Source: Flavobacterium sp. KJJ (lineage in GTDB: Bacteria; Bacteroidota; Bacteroidia; Flavobacteriales; Flavobacteriaceae). From it: DNA of 64,000 nt. The position numbers and the translations under genes are program-made. Positions 33,361 through 41,396 of this stretch are shown here, one piece after another (positions within the stretch are counted from its first letter, which is position 1; each line of letters opens with the position of its first letter). The stretch lies in the NCBI RefSeq assembly GCF_000708595.2, contig NZ_JARP01000003.1, forward strand, positions 248,001 to 312,000, written 5' to 3'. The notes beneath the pieces are model-generated. The model searched no databases. It was not told the DNA's origin and saw only the letters and a list, made by a program, of their open reading frames with translations.

Positions 33361-34128
33361 CTATTTACTGTTTTTCTTTATAATTTCTTGAGCTAAGTTA
33401 ATGTAATTAACTGCTCCTTTGCTGGTTGCGTCATAATTAATGATGCTTTCGCCAAAACTTGGAGCCTCGCTTAATTTTACATTTCGCTGAATAACGGTAT
33501 CAAAAACCATATCGTTAAAGTGTTTTTGAACCTCTTCGACAACCTGATTTGACAAACGTAATCTAGAATCGTACATTGTAAGTAATAATCCTTCAATGTC
33601 AAGATCTGGGTTGTGTATTTTTTGAATACTTTTTATGGTGTTCAATAATTTTCCTAACCCTTCAAGAGCGAAATATTCGCATTGAATAGGAATAACTACA
33701 GAATCAGCCGCTGTTAAAGCATTTAAGGTTAATAAACCAAGAGAAGGAGCACAGTCGATGATGATATAATCATATTCATCTTTTACGCTTTCTAATGCTT
33801 TTTTAAGCATATATTCTCTGTTTTCTTTATCAACCAATTCGATTTCGATGGCAACAAGGTCAATGTGAGCAGGTATCACATCAACATTTGGAGCTGAACA
33901 CTGAACAATAGTTTCTTTTGGGGTGTGACTATGTTCAAGTATTTGATAAGTACCGATTTCAACAGATTCTACGTCAATCCCAAGACCAGACGTAGCATTT
34001 GCCTGAGGATCAGCATCAATCAATAATACTTTCTTTTCTAAAACACCTAATGAGGCTGCAAGATTTACCGATGTAGTAGTTTTTCCAACGCCTCCTTTTT
34101 GATTAGCAATCGCAATGATTTTGCCCAT
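33361..34128 (-). CDS. parA: Chromosome partitioning ATPase ParA (Soj)
   Basis: A 255-residue ParA with the deviant Walker A motif KGGVGKTTTSVNL at 11-23, LLIDADPQANATSGLG (A' box) near 39, and IIIDCAPSLGLLTLNAL (Walker B). It lacks the N-terminal DNA-binding domain of plasmid type Ia ParA, consistent with a chromosomal Soj-type protein. It is the first gene of parA-parB-DUF5683-dapB-lepB on the minus strand. The upstream gap of about 290 bases also carries the tRNA-Pro promoter in the other direction. Confidence 0.96.
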   Translation of the reverse strand: MGKIIAIANQKGGVGKTTTSVNLAASLGVLEKKVLLIDADPQANATSGLGIDVESVEIGTYQILEHSHTPKETIVQCSAPNVDVIPAHIDLVAIEIELVDKENREYMLKKALESVKDEYDYIIIDCAPSLGLLTLNALTAADSVVIPIQCEYFALEGLGKLLNTIKSIQKIHNPDLDIEGLLLTMYDSRLRLSNQVVEEVQKHFNDMVFDTVIQRNVKLSEAPSFGESIINYDATSKGAVNYINLAQEIIKKNSK

Positions 34129-34420
34129 TTATTTTCTGAATTTTGAACCGTAAAAATACAATTATTTATGGTTTCTGAAAATCTATTTTGTTAACATTTG
34201 CTAAACTTTGGGAAGCCGTTGTTTTGTGCGTGTTTTACTGATTTTTATTTTTGTTATTTCAAAAAATACCAGCAAATTTTTGTTGTGTTTAATCTTAAAT
34301 TTATGAAAAAAAAGAGCCATTTTAGAATTTGAATCTGCTAATGCGAATTTTAAATCCTGTCCTTTCTTTTGGCATTAATTTTTTGGCTGAAATAAAAATA
34401 TTTCTTATTTCTCAAATTGT
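34129..34420. other. Divergent gap between parA and tRNA-Pro
   Basis: An AT-rich gap of about 290 bases with no convincing open frame; the 76-codon frame over the tRNA is an artefact. No parS palindrome, riboswitch or clear -7 box for parA was recognised. Confidence 0.4.
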
Positions 34421-34451
34421 TTTGGATAAGCAAAAAATAGTTATATATTTG
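34421..34451 (+). promoter_or_regulatory. Promoter of tRNA-Pro
   Basis: TTTG (34421-34424) and TATATTTG (34444-34451) separated by exactly 19 bases form a textbook Bacteroidota promoter, with the tRNA starting 11 bases after the -7 box. Confidence 0.88.
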
Positions 34452-34461
34452 CACCCGCTTT

Positions 34462-34536
34462 CGGGGTGTAGCGTAGCCCGGTTATCGCGCCTGCTTTGGG
34501 AGCAGGAGGCCGCAGGTTCGAATCCTGCCACCCCGA
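34462..34536 (+). tRNA. tRNA-Pro (anticodon UGG)
   Basis: A 75-base cloverleaf. The acceptor stem CGGGGTG (34462-34468) pairs with CACCCCG (34529-34535). The D arm contains AGCCCGGTTATCGCGC. The anticodon stem CCTGC/GCAGG encloses TTTGGGA (anticodon TGG). The T arm is GCAGGTTCGAATCCTGC. The discriminator base is A, and CCA is not encoded. The C1-G72 pair fits a bacterial proline tRNA. Confidence 0.96.
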
Positions 34537-34537
34537 C

Positions 34538-34575
34538 AAAAGTCTTTTCATTTAGTTGAAAAGACTTTTTTTATT
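34538..34575 (+). terminator. Terminator of tRNA-Pro
   Basis: Perfect 10-bp stem AAAGTCTTTT/AAAAGACTTT with an 11-base loop, followed by a T run, directly after the tRNA. Confidence 0.88.
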
Positions 34576-34727
34576 TTAGACTGTTTGATATTCTTTATCT
34601 TTAAATGATCAACAGAATAATAGTTAGACAAAAAACACCTGTTTTTCTTTTTTGGCTTATTTGATATTCTCTATTTTAGAATAGCAAAAACTGATTAACG
34701 GAGTTCTTTTTTCCAACAATAAAAACT

Positions 34728-34735
34728 TACTTTTG
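34728..34735 (+). promoter_or_regulatory. Candidate -7 box of trxB
   Basis: TACTTTTG matches TAnnTTTG, 29 bases before the trxB ATG. No TTG is seen at the -33 position. Confidence 0.45.
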
Positions 34736-34764
34736 CACCATCAAATTATTAATATAACTATATT

Positions 34765-35712
34765 ATGTCAGATACAATCGAAAAAATTAAATGTCTTATT
34801 ATAGGTTCTGGTCCTGCAGGTTATACTGCAGCAATTTATGCAGCCAGAGCAAACATGAATCCAGTATTATATCAAGGAATGCAGCCTGGTGGTCAATTGA
34901 CTACAACTAACGAAGTAGAAAATTTTCCGGGTTATGTTGATGGCGTTACAGGACCTGAAATGATGGTTCAGTTACAGGAGCAAGCAAAACGTTTTGGTGC
35001 TGATATTCGTGACGGCTGGGCTACAAAAGTTGATTTTTCAGGAGATATTCATAAAGTTTGGATTAACGATTCAATCGAATTACACTGCGAAACTGTTATC
35101 ATTTCCACGGGTGCTTCGGCTAAATATTTAGGATTGCCTTCAGAACAGCATTATCTGCAAATGGGCGGAGGAGTTTCTGCTTGTGCTGTTTGCGACGGAT
35201 TTTTCTACCGCAATCAAGAAGTTGTAATTGTTGGTGCAGGAGATTCTGCTTGTGAAGAGGCACATTACTTATCTAAACTTTGTAAAAAAGTAACCATGCT
35301 GGTGAGAAGCGAAAAATTCAGAGCTTCTAAAATTATGGAAGAACGCGTTCGCAAAACTGAAAATATTGAGATTTTAATGAATCACGATACTGTTGAAGTT
35401 TTAGGTGATAATCAAGTTGTACACGCTATTAAAGCATTAAATAAAACTACAGGAACAGTTATCGAAATTCCAGCAACTGGATTTTTTGTTGCGATTGGCC
35501 ACAAACCAAATACAGATATTTTTAAAGATTACATCACTCTTGATGAAACTGGTTATATCATAAATACTCCAGGAAGATCTAATACAAATGTTGATGGTGT
35601 TTTTGTAGCTGGTGATGCTGCTGATCATGTATACCGTCAAGCTATTACTGCTGCAGGGACAGGATGTATGGCGGCGCTTGATGCTGAACGTTATTTAGCT
35701 TCTAAAGAATAA
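34765..35712 (+). CDS. trxB: Thioredoxin-disulfide reductase
   Basis: A 315-residue flavoprotein that reduces thioredoxin with NADPH. The FAD motif IIGSGPAGYTAAIYAARA is at 10-27. The redox-active pair lies in SACAVCDGFF. The NADPH motif VVIVGAGDSACEEA follows, then the basic VRSEKFRASKIMEERV segment. The C-terminal FAD motif GVFVAGDAADHVYRQAITAAGTGC is intact. It is monocistronic with its own terminator. It could serve the periplasmic thioredoxin-like proteins only indirectly. Confidence 0.96.
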   Translation: MSDTIEKIKCLIIGSGPAGYTAAIYAARANMNPVLYQGMQPGGQLTTTNEVENFPGYVDGVTGPEMMVQLQEQAKRFGADIRDGWATKVDFSGDIHKVWINDSIELHCETVIISTGASAKYLGLPSEQHYLQMGGGVSACAVCDGFFYRNQEVVIVGAGDSACEEAHYLSKLCKKVTMLVRSEKFRASKIMEERVRKTENIEILMNHDTVEVLGDNQVVHAIKALNKTTGTVIEIPATGFFVAIGHKPNTDIFKDYITLDETGYIINTPGRSNTNVDGVFVAGDAADHVYRQAITAAGTGCMAALDAERYLASKE

Positions 35713-35770
35713 TAATTGTTTTAAGGTTTCAGGTTTTGTTAAGAGCTGAACTTTGAACGTTATAAAGTAA

Positions 35771-35803
35771 AAAGTCCTATTCTTAATTGAATAGGACTTT
35801 TTT
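35771..35803. terminator. Bidirectional terminator between trxB and the DUF2807 gene
   Basis: Perfect 12-bp stem AAAGTCCTATTC/GAATAGGACTTT with a 6-base loop and T runs on both strands, between convergent genes. Confidence 0.9.
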
Positions 35804-35830
35804 ATTTGTACATCTTTAAGTGTTATATTC

Positions 35831-36694
35831 TTACAAAGTTGTTGCCGCCGTTTTTGTTTTCATTCCTCCTGGTTTCTTGATCAATTTTGCTTCTTCGCTA
35901 AAACGCGTCAGTTCAATTTTTGGATCACCAAACAATGAAAGCTCTGCTTTGTCACCAACAGCGATTGAAATAGAAGTTTCGCCTAAAATGACAGCCGTTG
36001 CAGCACCTTCAGCAGTAACATTTGCCTCTTTCAAAGTAAATTTTGTTCCAGTGAAAACGGAATTATTATCTAAACGAATAGTTGCTTTCTCTGCAATTCC
36101 CTCTAAAGTCGCATTGGATTTTTGATACAAATCGCATTTGAATTTTATGGCAGAAACTAATGATTTGATAGTCGCATTTTTGCTCAATTGCAAAGCAGCT
36201 TCGTCAGCTTTTAAGTTGATTTCGGATTTTGATTTGTCATCTGCAATTAAACTGAATTTTTTTGCATTAACATTCAAATATAATTTTGAGTAATCAACAC
36301 TGTTAAAAGTAATATCATCTAGCTTTAGTTCCTGAATGGCATAAATAACAGCATCATTTTTTGCAATTACTTTGTTTAGTGAACCTGTATAAGTAACATG
36401 TACAGCCAATTTTTTGAAAATTGTACTTTCTTTTGAAGTATAAAGGCGAAGTGTTTTTTCTCTTAAATCCATCCCGATTATCTCATGAAGATTGTCATCT
36501 GCTTCAATTTTAATTTCATTTTTTTCTCCAAGTTCTAAGTAAACTTCTAAATTATCATCGACTTCGATGGCATCAAAACTTCCGACTTCTTTTATAGAAG
36601 TTGTTACAATTTTAGTTCCTTTTACTTTTTCTCTTTTTTGTGCAAAAGTTAATGTGGTAACTAATAATAGGAGTAAGGCAATACTATTTTTCAT
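35831..36694 (-). CDS. Exported DUF2807 (head GIN domain) protein
   Basis: A 287-residue protein starting MKNSIALLLLLVTTLTFAQKREK; an upstream ATG adds 13 residues before the signal peptide and overlies the -7 box. After the signal peptide comes the DUF2807 start GSFDAIEVDDNLEVYLELGEKNEIKIEADDNL, then repeated beta-helix-like strands (VIYAIQELKLDDITFNSVDYSKLYLNV). Function is unknown; such proteins are often encoded with PspC/PadR genes. It follows the related 244-residue protein but seems to have its own -7 box. The C-terminus is basic (KKPGGMKTKTAATTL). Confidence 0.85.
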   Translation of the reverse strand: MKNSIALLLLLVTTLTFAQKREKVKGTKIVTTSIKEVGSFDAIEVDDNLEVYLELGEKNEIKIEADDNLHEIIGMDLREKTLRLYTSKESTIFKKLAVHVTYTGSLNKVIAKNDAVIYAIQELKLDDITFNSVDYSKLYLNVNAKKFSLIADDKSKSEINLKADEAALQLSKNATIKSLVSAIKFKCDLYQKSNATLEGIAEKATIRLDNNSVFTGTKFTLKEANVTAEGAATAVILGETSISIAVGDKAELSLFGDPKIELTRFSEEAKLIKKPGGMKTKTAATTL

Positions 36695-36715
36695 TAATTC
36701 TAGATTTGATTTTGA

Positions 36716-36723
36716 CAAATATA
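36716..36723 (-). promoter_or_regulatory. Candidate -7 box of the 287-residue DUF2807 gene
   Basis: The minus strand reads TATATTTG, matching TAnnTTTG, 21 bases before the chosen ATG. The position also excludes the earlier ATG at 36733. Confidence 0.5.
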
Positions 36724-36778
36724 AAAAAATCATCCACTTTTGATGAATGATTTTCTTTATATTTAACAGATATGTTTG

Positions 36779-37513
36779 TTATTCTTGGCTGATGGTTCCT
36801 CCTGAATTTGAAGTTTTTTCAATTGTTTTAGGAGTTGTATCATAATTGATGTTTCCGCCGCTTGATGCTTCTGCTTTCAAACTTACAATAGGATGCACAT
36901 TTACGCTTCCGCCGCTTGATGCTTCTGCATGTACATCATTTGCAAGTAATTTTTGTGCATTAATGCTGGCGCCGCTAGAGGCTGAAGTTTTGATTTTTAA
37001 TGCTTTTCCTTCAATATTAATTGAGCTTCCACTTCCAGAATCAGCAGTAATATTATCCGATTCTATATTTACATCCATTGTAGCTGCGCTTGAAGTTTCT
37101 AGATCTATATCTTGTCCTTGAAGTACATTTTTGCTTTGTACAGATGCTGCGCTTGACGCTTCTAATTTATCAATAATAGGCATTTTTACAGTCACCTTTT
37201 TCTTTGTAACATCTCTAAAAGAACTGAATTTGCATTTAATGATCAAAGTTCCGTTTTCTACTTTTGTTATAATCTCTTTTTGTAGATTATCATCCGCTTC
37301 AACAATAATTTCAGTCGAATCAGATTGGATGATTTCAACCTCGATTGCATTGCTTACTGATACATTTTTAAAGTCACCTTCAACAATTCTTTTTTCAGTT
37401 GTAACATTGCCGCTGCCTTTAATTGAGTTCACGTTAAAATTACATGAGGCAAACAATAATGCGATAACAGTTGCAATAATAAATTTCGTAATATGAATAA
37501 TTATTTTAATCAT
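36779..37513 (-). CDS. DUF2807 lipoprotein with repeated SSGGS/SSAAS turns
   Basis: A 244-residue protein with a lipobox-like LLFASC near 21-26, then the DUF2807 pattern VEGDFKNVSVSNAIEVEIIQSD and IIVEADDNLQ. From about 120 on, short strands are capped by SSAASVQSKN, SSAATMDVN, SSGASINAQ, SSGGSVNVH and SSGGNINYD, spaced about 18 residues apart, as in a right-handed beta-helix. Two such units are nearly identical at DNA level (36853-36874 and 36907-36928). It lies 11 bases after pspC and shares its operon. Confidence 0.87.
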   Translation of the reverse strand: MIKIIIHITKFIIATVIALLFASCNFNVNSIKGSGNVTTEKRIVEGDFKNVSVSNAIEVEIIQSDSTEIIVEADDNLQKEIITKVENGTLIIKCKFSSFRDVTKKKVTVKMPIIDKLEASSAASVQSKNVLQGQDIDLETSSAATMDVNIESDNITADSGSGSSINIEGKALKIKTSASSGASINAQKLLANDVHAEASSGGSVNVHPIVSLKAEASSGGNINYDTTPKTIEKTSNSGGTISQE

Positions 37514-37524
37514 GGCTTTAGTTT

Positions 37525-39264
37525 TTAGTTGATTTTGATTATAACTCCGTTTTTATCAGTGGTTAGCTTTCCTTTAGTTTTTTTTCCGTTTAAAACTTCT
37601 TTTCCGTTTATTTTAATCGAAACTTCTTTGACAGTATCATTGTCAATTGTGTTAACTTCAGTATCATCGCTGTCATAGTCTACATCTCCATGATCATCTT
37701 CATCTGCTGGACAATTCAAGCATTTTATTTTAGAACCTTCTACTTTATAGTTGTAATCACCGCTAAAGTGCAGGTTGAAAAAATCATTATCAGAGTCATC
37801 GTAATCTTGTACAGATGCATCTGGTTTAAATAATTGGCCTTCTGGCAAGTACAAATATACATCAACTTCTTGACCTCTAAACTTATTTTTTACATCTGTT
37901 AAAAAATAATTATCAAGTACTAAATGATTTCCATTGATCTGAAATTTATAGTCTATTTTTTCAGCTCTTTGTTTTGCAGCTATAAAAGAATTTCCTCTTG
38001 CCGTTTTCTCAATCTGCAAATAAGGAGTCTTTTCATCAGTATGCAATACATGCAAACGAACGTCGTTTGAGTAGATTAATTGATGATTTGCTGAATCCTG
38101 AACAAATTCAAATTCTCTATGATGATCCAAGTCTTTTGCATAATAATCATTGTATCTAAATTTTACATACAAAGTGTCTTTTGCAGTAATCCCTATTGCT
38201 TTTTTCTCTATCGTTTTGTTGTCGTATGAAATTTCAGTTGCTTGTTTGATTCCAATACTGATCGCAATTGCAACTGCTATAATCCAAATAGCCAACAAAG
38301 TATATTTTGTAATATTCCCGATAGATTTTAAGTTTGGAGATAACAATTTGAAACCTAAAAGCGTTAAAAAGAAGAACGGAATTCCAACTACAAGGAACAT
38401 TAATAAACCAAATGACCAAATAGGATATTGTGTAAAGTTTCCGGCTTCAATAAAATTCTGCCAAGGAAAATCAATAAAGATATTTGTTCCTAAAGTAAAC
38501 ACTCCAATTAATAATAAAATCAAAGTAGAGATACCGCTCATGATTAAAATTACGCCTAAAAATTTAGCGAAGATTTTAAAAACCGTCATAATAAAGTCTC
38601 CAAATGAACTACTTATTCTCTCAGCTCCCGACTTTACTTGGTTTCCCATTGCATCATAATCTGCATTTTTAAATTTGTCAGATAATGACTCAAGTTCTTC
38701 ACGAACCTTTTTTTCGATATTCGAAATTGTTACTGGTTCCCCTGTCATTTCTAGTTTTTCAGAAGTTGTGACAGCTTCTGGAGTAACAATCCAAAGAACG
38801 AAATAAGCTAAAATTCCAGTTCCAAAACCTGCGAACACAAATACTAAGAATACGATTTTTATCCAAACAGCGTCGATTCCAAAATAATGTCCTAAACCAG
38901 TTGCAACACCACCAATCATTCCTTTCTCTTTATCACGGTATAATTTTTTGTGTTTTCTTGCACCGTAATCATTAAAAGACTGATTTGTTTTTTCCTCGTC
39001 TTCAATAATGTAGTCTTCTGGTTGTCCCATCACTGCAATCACTTCGTCAACGTCTTTCAGTCCAACAACATGTTTTTCGCTTTTTTGTTTTTCTGTTAAT
39101 AATTCAGAAACGCGCATTTCGATATCTTTAATGATTTCATCTTGTCCAGATGAGCTGTTAAGTGATCGTTTTATGGCGTCAAAATAGCGCGTTAATTTTA
39201 AGTATGCATCTTCATCGATGTGAAAAAACATGCCTCCTAAGTTTATATTTACTGTTTTGTTCAT
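37525..39264 (-). CDS. PspC-domain membrane protein
   Basis: A 579-residue protein. The cytoplasmic N-terminus (about 1-95) has VNINLGGMFFHIDEDAYLKLTRYF and a VIAVMGQPEDYI segment. A PspC domain at about 105-165 contains LYRDKEKGMIGGVATGLGHYFGIDAVWIK and a membrane span. Three or four more spans lie at about 220-345. A C-terminal periplasmic domain of about 230 residues includes an acidic Asp-rich stretch (YDDSDNDFF, DEDDHGDVDYDSDDTE). PspC proteins take part in envelope stress responses. The gene lies 2 bases after padR, implying coupled expression. Confidence 0.92.
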   Translation of the reverse strand: MNKTVNINLGGMFFHIDEDAYLKLTRYFDAIKRSLNSSSGQDEIIKDIEMRVSELLTEKQKSEKHVVGLKDVDEVIAVMGQPEDYIIEDEEKTNQSFNDYGARKHKKLYRDKEKGMIGGVATGLGHYFGIDAVWIKIVFLVFVFAGFGTGILAYFVLWIVTPEAVTTSEKLEMTGEPVTISNIEKKVREELESLSDKFKNADYDAMGNQVKSGAERISSSFGDFIMTVFKIFAKFLGVILIMSGISTLILLLIGVFTLGTNIFIDFPWQNFIEAGNFTQYPIWSFGLLMFLVVGIPFFFLTLLGFKLLSPNLKSIGNITKYTLLAIWIIAVAIAISIGIKQATEISYDNKTIEKKAIGITAKDTLYVKFRYNDYYAKDLDHHREFEFVQDSANHQLIYSNDVRLHVLHTDEKTPYLQIEKTARGNSFIAAKQRAEKIDYKFQINGNHLVLDNYFLTDVKNKFRGQEVDVYLYLPEGQLFKPDASVQDYDDSDNDFFNLHFSGDYNYKVEGSKIKCLNCPADEDDHGDVDYDSDDTEVNTIDNDTVKEVSIKINGKEVLNGKKTKGKLTTDKNGVIIKIN

Positions 39265-39266
39265 GA

Positions 39267-39599
39267 CTATTGATTTTGATTGGTGATTAGTTTTACAGCG
39301 TCAGACAATTCTGTCCAAGTGCCGCTAAGTTCGTTTAAAAATGTTTGTCCTATTTCGGTTAATCCATAATATTTTCGTGGTGGTCCTGAAGTTGATTCTT
39401 CCCAGCGATAATTCAGTAAACCGTCGTTTTTCAATCGGGTTAAGAGCGGATAAACGGTGCCCTCAACAACTAATAATTTTGCGTTTTTTAAAGTGTCTAA
39501 TATTTCTGAGGTGTACGCGTCTTTTTCTTTCAATACAGATAAGATGCAAAACTCAAGAACACCTTTGCGCATCTGTGCTTTTGTGTTTTCAATGTTCAT
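39267..39599 (-). CDS. PadR-family transcriptional regulator
   Basis: A 110-residue PadR winged-helix protein: MRKGVLEFCILSVLKEKDAYTSEIL, then VEGTVYPLLTRLKNDGLLNYRWEESTSGPPRKYYGLTEIG, the hallmark recognition helix and wing. It lacks the C-terminal coiled-coil extension of long PadRs. It heads the padR-pspC-DUF2807 operon and probably represses it, by analogy with other PadR-regulated membrane-stress operons. Confidence 0.93.
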   Translation of the reverse strand: MNIENTKAQMRKGVLEFCILSVLKEKDAYTSEILDTLKNAKLLVVEGTVYPLLTRLKNDGLLNYRWEESTSGPPRKYYGLTEIGQTFLNELSGTWTELSDAVKLITNQNQ

Positions 39600-39636
39600 A
39601 ATTTCATTTTGTTTTTTTTAGATTGAACAATTCGTT

Positions 39637-39669
39637 TTTTGATTGATGATGATGATTGATGATTGATTC
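39637..39669. repeat. Short GATTGATGAT microsatellite-like run
   Basis: GATTGATGATGATGATTGATGATTGATTC lies upstream of padR. It is a simple-sequence tract that could vary in length or overlie the padR promoter. Confidence 0.4.
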
Positions 39670-39726
39670 GAAACTATACTGATGATGGTCAGGTTTTGTT
39701 CGTATATAACTTTTAATTTTAACTGA

Positions 39727-40206
39727 TTACTTTATAAAAGGAATCGTAAGTGGATATTTATATAATTCTCCGTTTGACGCTTTTATAGAAGCATAAATCA
39801 CTAAAAAGAATTCAACAAATTTCAGCAATCCAAAAAGTAAAACCGCTGTCAGGCCAATACTTATTAATCCAATATTTCCTTGAAAATCAAAATTTCTGAT
39901 AACGAAATTTTCGTCGTTAAAAATAGCTTCCATCGGAATGTTCTGTAAAAAAACAGTTAAGAAAATCGGTATTGCGATTAAAGCCAAAACTAAAGTGTAA
40001 AGCAATAAGCTCAATTGAAAATTCAATGTCTGTTTTCCGTGGTGATTTACAAATTCTGATTTGTCTTTGTAGCTCGTCCAGATTAATATTGGAAAAATAT
40101 AATTTCCAAAAGGAATGATGTATTGAGTTAATGTACTCAAATGCGTGAACGTTGCAGTGTTCTTTTCTGATGTTGTTTCCATGATGAGTGGTGTTGATGT
40201 TTCCAT
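39727..40206 (-). CDS. DUF4870 family membrane protein
   Basis: A 159-residue protein with the DUF4870 pattern: a soluble start, THLSTLTQYIIPFGNYIFPILIW as the first span, the conserved loop KDKSEFVNHHGKQTLNFQLS, and three further spans (about 70-90, 110-130 and 138-150). Function is unknown. It is on the same strand as the padR-pspC operon but 127 bases upstream. A TATATTTG -7 box (minus strand, 40242-40235) lies before it. Confidence 0.88.
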   Translation of the reverse strand: METSTPLIMETTSEKNTATFTHLSTLTQYIIPFGNYIFPILIWTSYKDKSEFVNHHGKQTLNFQLSLLLYTLVLALIAIPIFLTVFLQNIPMEAIFNDENFVIRNFDFQGNIGLISIGLTAVLLFGLLKFVEFFLVIYASIKASNGELYKYPLTIPFIK

Positions 40207-40234
40207 GATTAAAAGTATATAGTAATTTCTTATG

Positions 40235-40242
40235 CAAATATA
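40235..40242 (-). promoter_or_regulatory. Candidate -7 box of the DUF4870 gene
   Basis: The minus strand reads TATATTTG, 28 bases before the ATG. No clear TTG is seen at the -33 position. Confidence 0.45.
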
Positions 40243-40437
40243 TATCCAAAAGACAGTATCTTGTTTTACATAGTACCAAATATTAACAAAATTTTAACAA
40301 ATTTGAAATTTTTGAAGTTATTATAATTAACTGAAAATCATGCGGAATAGCTGATTTTATTGAGTCTTTAATAAAAATAAATCAATTTATTGTGCGTGCA
40401 TAGTTTTTTTGTATTTTTACATAAAAAATTAAATCAC

Positions 40438-40890
40438 ATGGCAGTTTCAGTTTCTAAACTCAATAAATTTGTATTATTCAAATTACCATCAGCATACATT
40501 TGCGGGGTGCGCGTAAAAGCAATCGACAAAGATAGATGTGTAGTAAGTGTAAAACACAGATGGATAAATCAGAATCCGTTTAACTCAATGTATTTTGCCG
40601 TTCAGGCCATGGCGGCTGAATTAACAACTGGCGCATTGGTGATTTCGCAAATTCAGGAAAGCGGCAGAAAAATTTCTATGCTAGTAGCGAATAATAAAGG
40701 AAACTTTACCAAAAAAGCAACAGGAAGAATAACTTTTGTTTGTAATGACGGGCATTTAATTGCTGACGCTATAAAGAAAACAATTGAAACAGGCGAGGGA
40801 CAGACCTTCTGGATGAAATCTATAGGAACGGATGAAAAAGGCGTTCAAGTTTCTGAAATGGATTTTGAATGGAGTGTTCGTATGAAATAA
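40438..40890 (+). CDS. DUF4442 hotdog-fold protein (thioesterase-like)
   Basis: A 150-residue protein starting MAVSVSKLNKFVLFKLPSAY; an upstream GTG frame start is not needed. It shows the DUF4442 hotdog pattern: CGVRVKAIDKDRCVVSVKHRWINQNPFNSMYFAVQAMAAELTTG, then strands with TKKATGRITFVCNDG. QNPFNSMYF resembles the active-site region of PaaI-type acyl-CoA thioesterases, but the catalytic residue is not certain. It is monocistronic, with a strong terminator shared with the convergent Cys-rich gene. Confidence 0.85.
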   Translation: MAVSVSKLNKFVLFKLPSAYICGVRVKAIDKDRCVVSVKHRWINQNPFNSMYFAVQAMAAELTTGALVISQIQESGRKISMLVANNKGNFTKKATGRITFVCNDGHLIADAIKKTIETGEGQTFWMKSIGTDEKGVQVSEMDFEWSVRMK

Positions 40891-40916
40891 TTATCTGATT
40901 GAGAATTTTAAATATA

Positions 40917-40950
40917 AAAAAAGACCTCAAATTAGTTGAGGTCTTTTTTG
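40917..40950. terminator. Bidirectional terminator
   Basis: Perfect 14-bp stem AAAAAAGACCTCAA/TTGAGGTCTTTTTT with a 5-base loop, between the convergent DUF4442 and Cys-rich genes. Confidence 0.92.
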
Positions 40951-40965
40951 TTGAAATAAATCTAA

Positions 40966-41211
40966 TTATGCTTTTGCACAACAGCTTACTTTACCTTTTC
41001 TAGGAATATCCATATTGCATGTTTTCCCGGCTGCTTTACATTTTGCTTTACACTTTTCGATATCCGCAGCGGTCATTTTTTTAGCTTCAGTTGCTTTTTT
41101 AGAACAGCAAGACTCTTTTTTTGCGGCTTCTTTTTTTACAACTTTTGCATCTTGTGCGTTAACTCCAATTGAAAATAATGCAATTGTTAGAATTGTGATT
41201 ATTTTTGTCAT
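40966..41211 (-). CDS. Small exported Cys/Lys-rich protein (possible metal binder)
   Basis: An 81-residue protein. A signal peptide (MTKIITILTIALFSIGVNAQ) is followed by a 61-residue mature part with seven cysteines: Cys35-Cys36, the CxxxC pair Cys54/Cys58, Cys65, and Cys77-Cys78 near the end. Lysine and alanine make up most of the rest. It looks like a small periplasmic metal- or thiol-binding protein and lies next to the copper genes, but it is separated by a 185-base gap with its own TATATTTG -7 box (41268-41261, minus). No family is recognised with confidence. Confidence 0.75.
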   Translation of the reverse strand: MTKIITILTIALFSIGVNAQDAKVVKKEAAKKESCCSKKATEAKKMTAADIEKCKAKCKAAGKTCNMDIPRKGKVSCCAKA

Positions 41212-41260
41212 TTTGTATGTTTTACTCTTTGTTTTTTGTTTGAAAAATCTTTTGATAGTT

Positions 41261-41268
41261 CAAATATA
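41261..41268 (-). promoter_or_regulatory. Candidate -7 box of the 81-residue Cys-rich gene
   Basis: The minus strand reads TATATTTG, giving a leader of about 45 bases. It suggests transcription independent of the multicopper oxidase gene. Confidence 0.45.
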
Positions 41269-41396
41269 ATAACATTTAAAAGAGCTGAATATTGTCTGCT
41301 AGTTAATGTTTTTATAATAATTTTGATTGCTAATTTTTTGATTAGCTACAGATTAAAAATATTCTTACAGATTTAATTCGTGTAATATGGTTTCGT

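Noticed and set aside
34329..34559. 76-codon frame over the tRNA
   Set aside because: It runs through the tRNA-Pro gene and its promoter, and is an artefact of the structured RNA.
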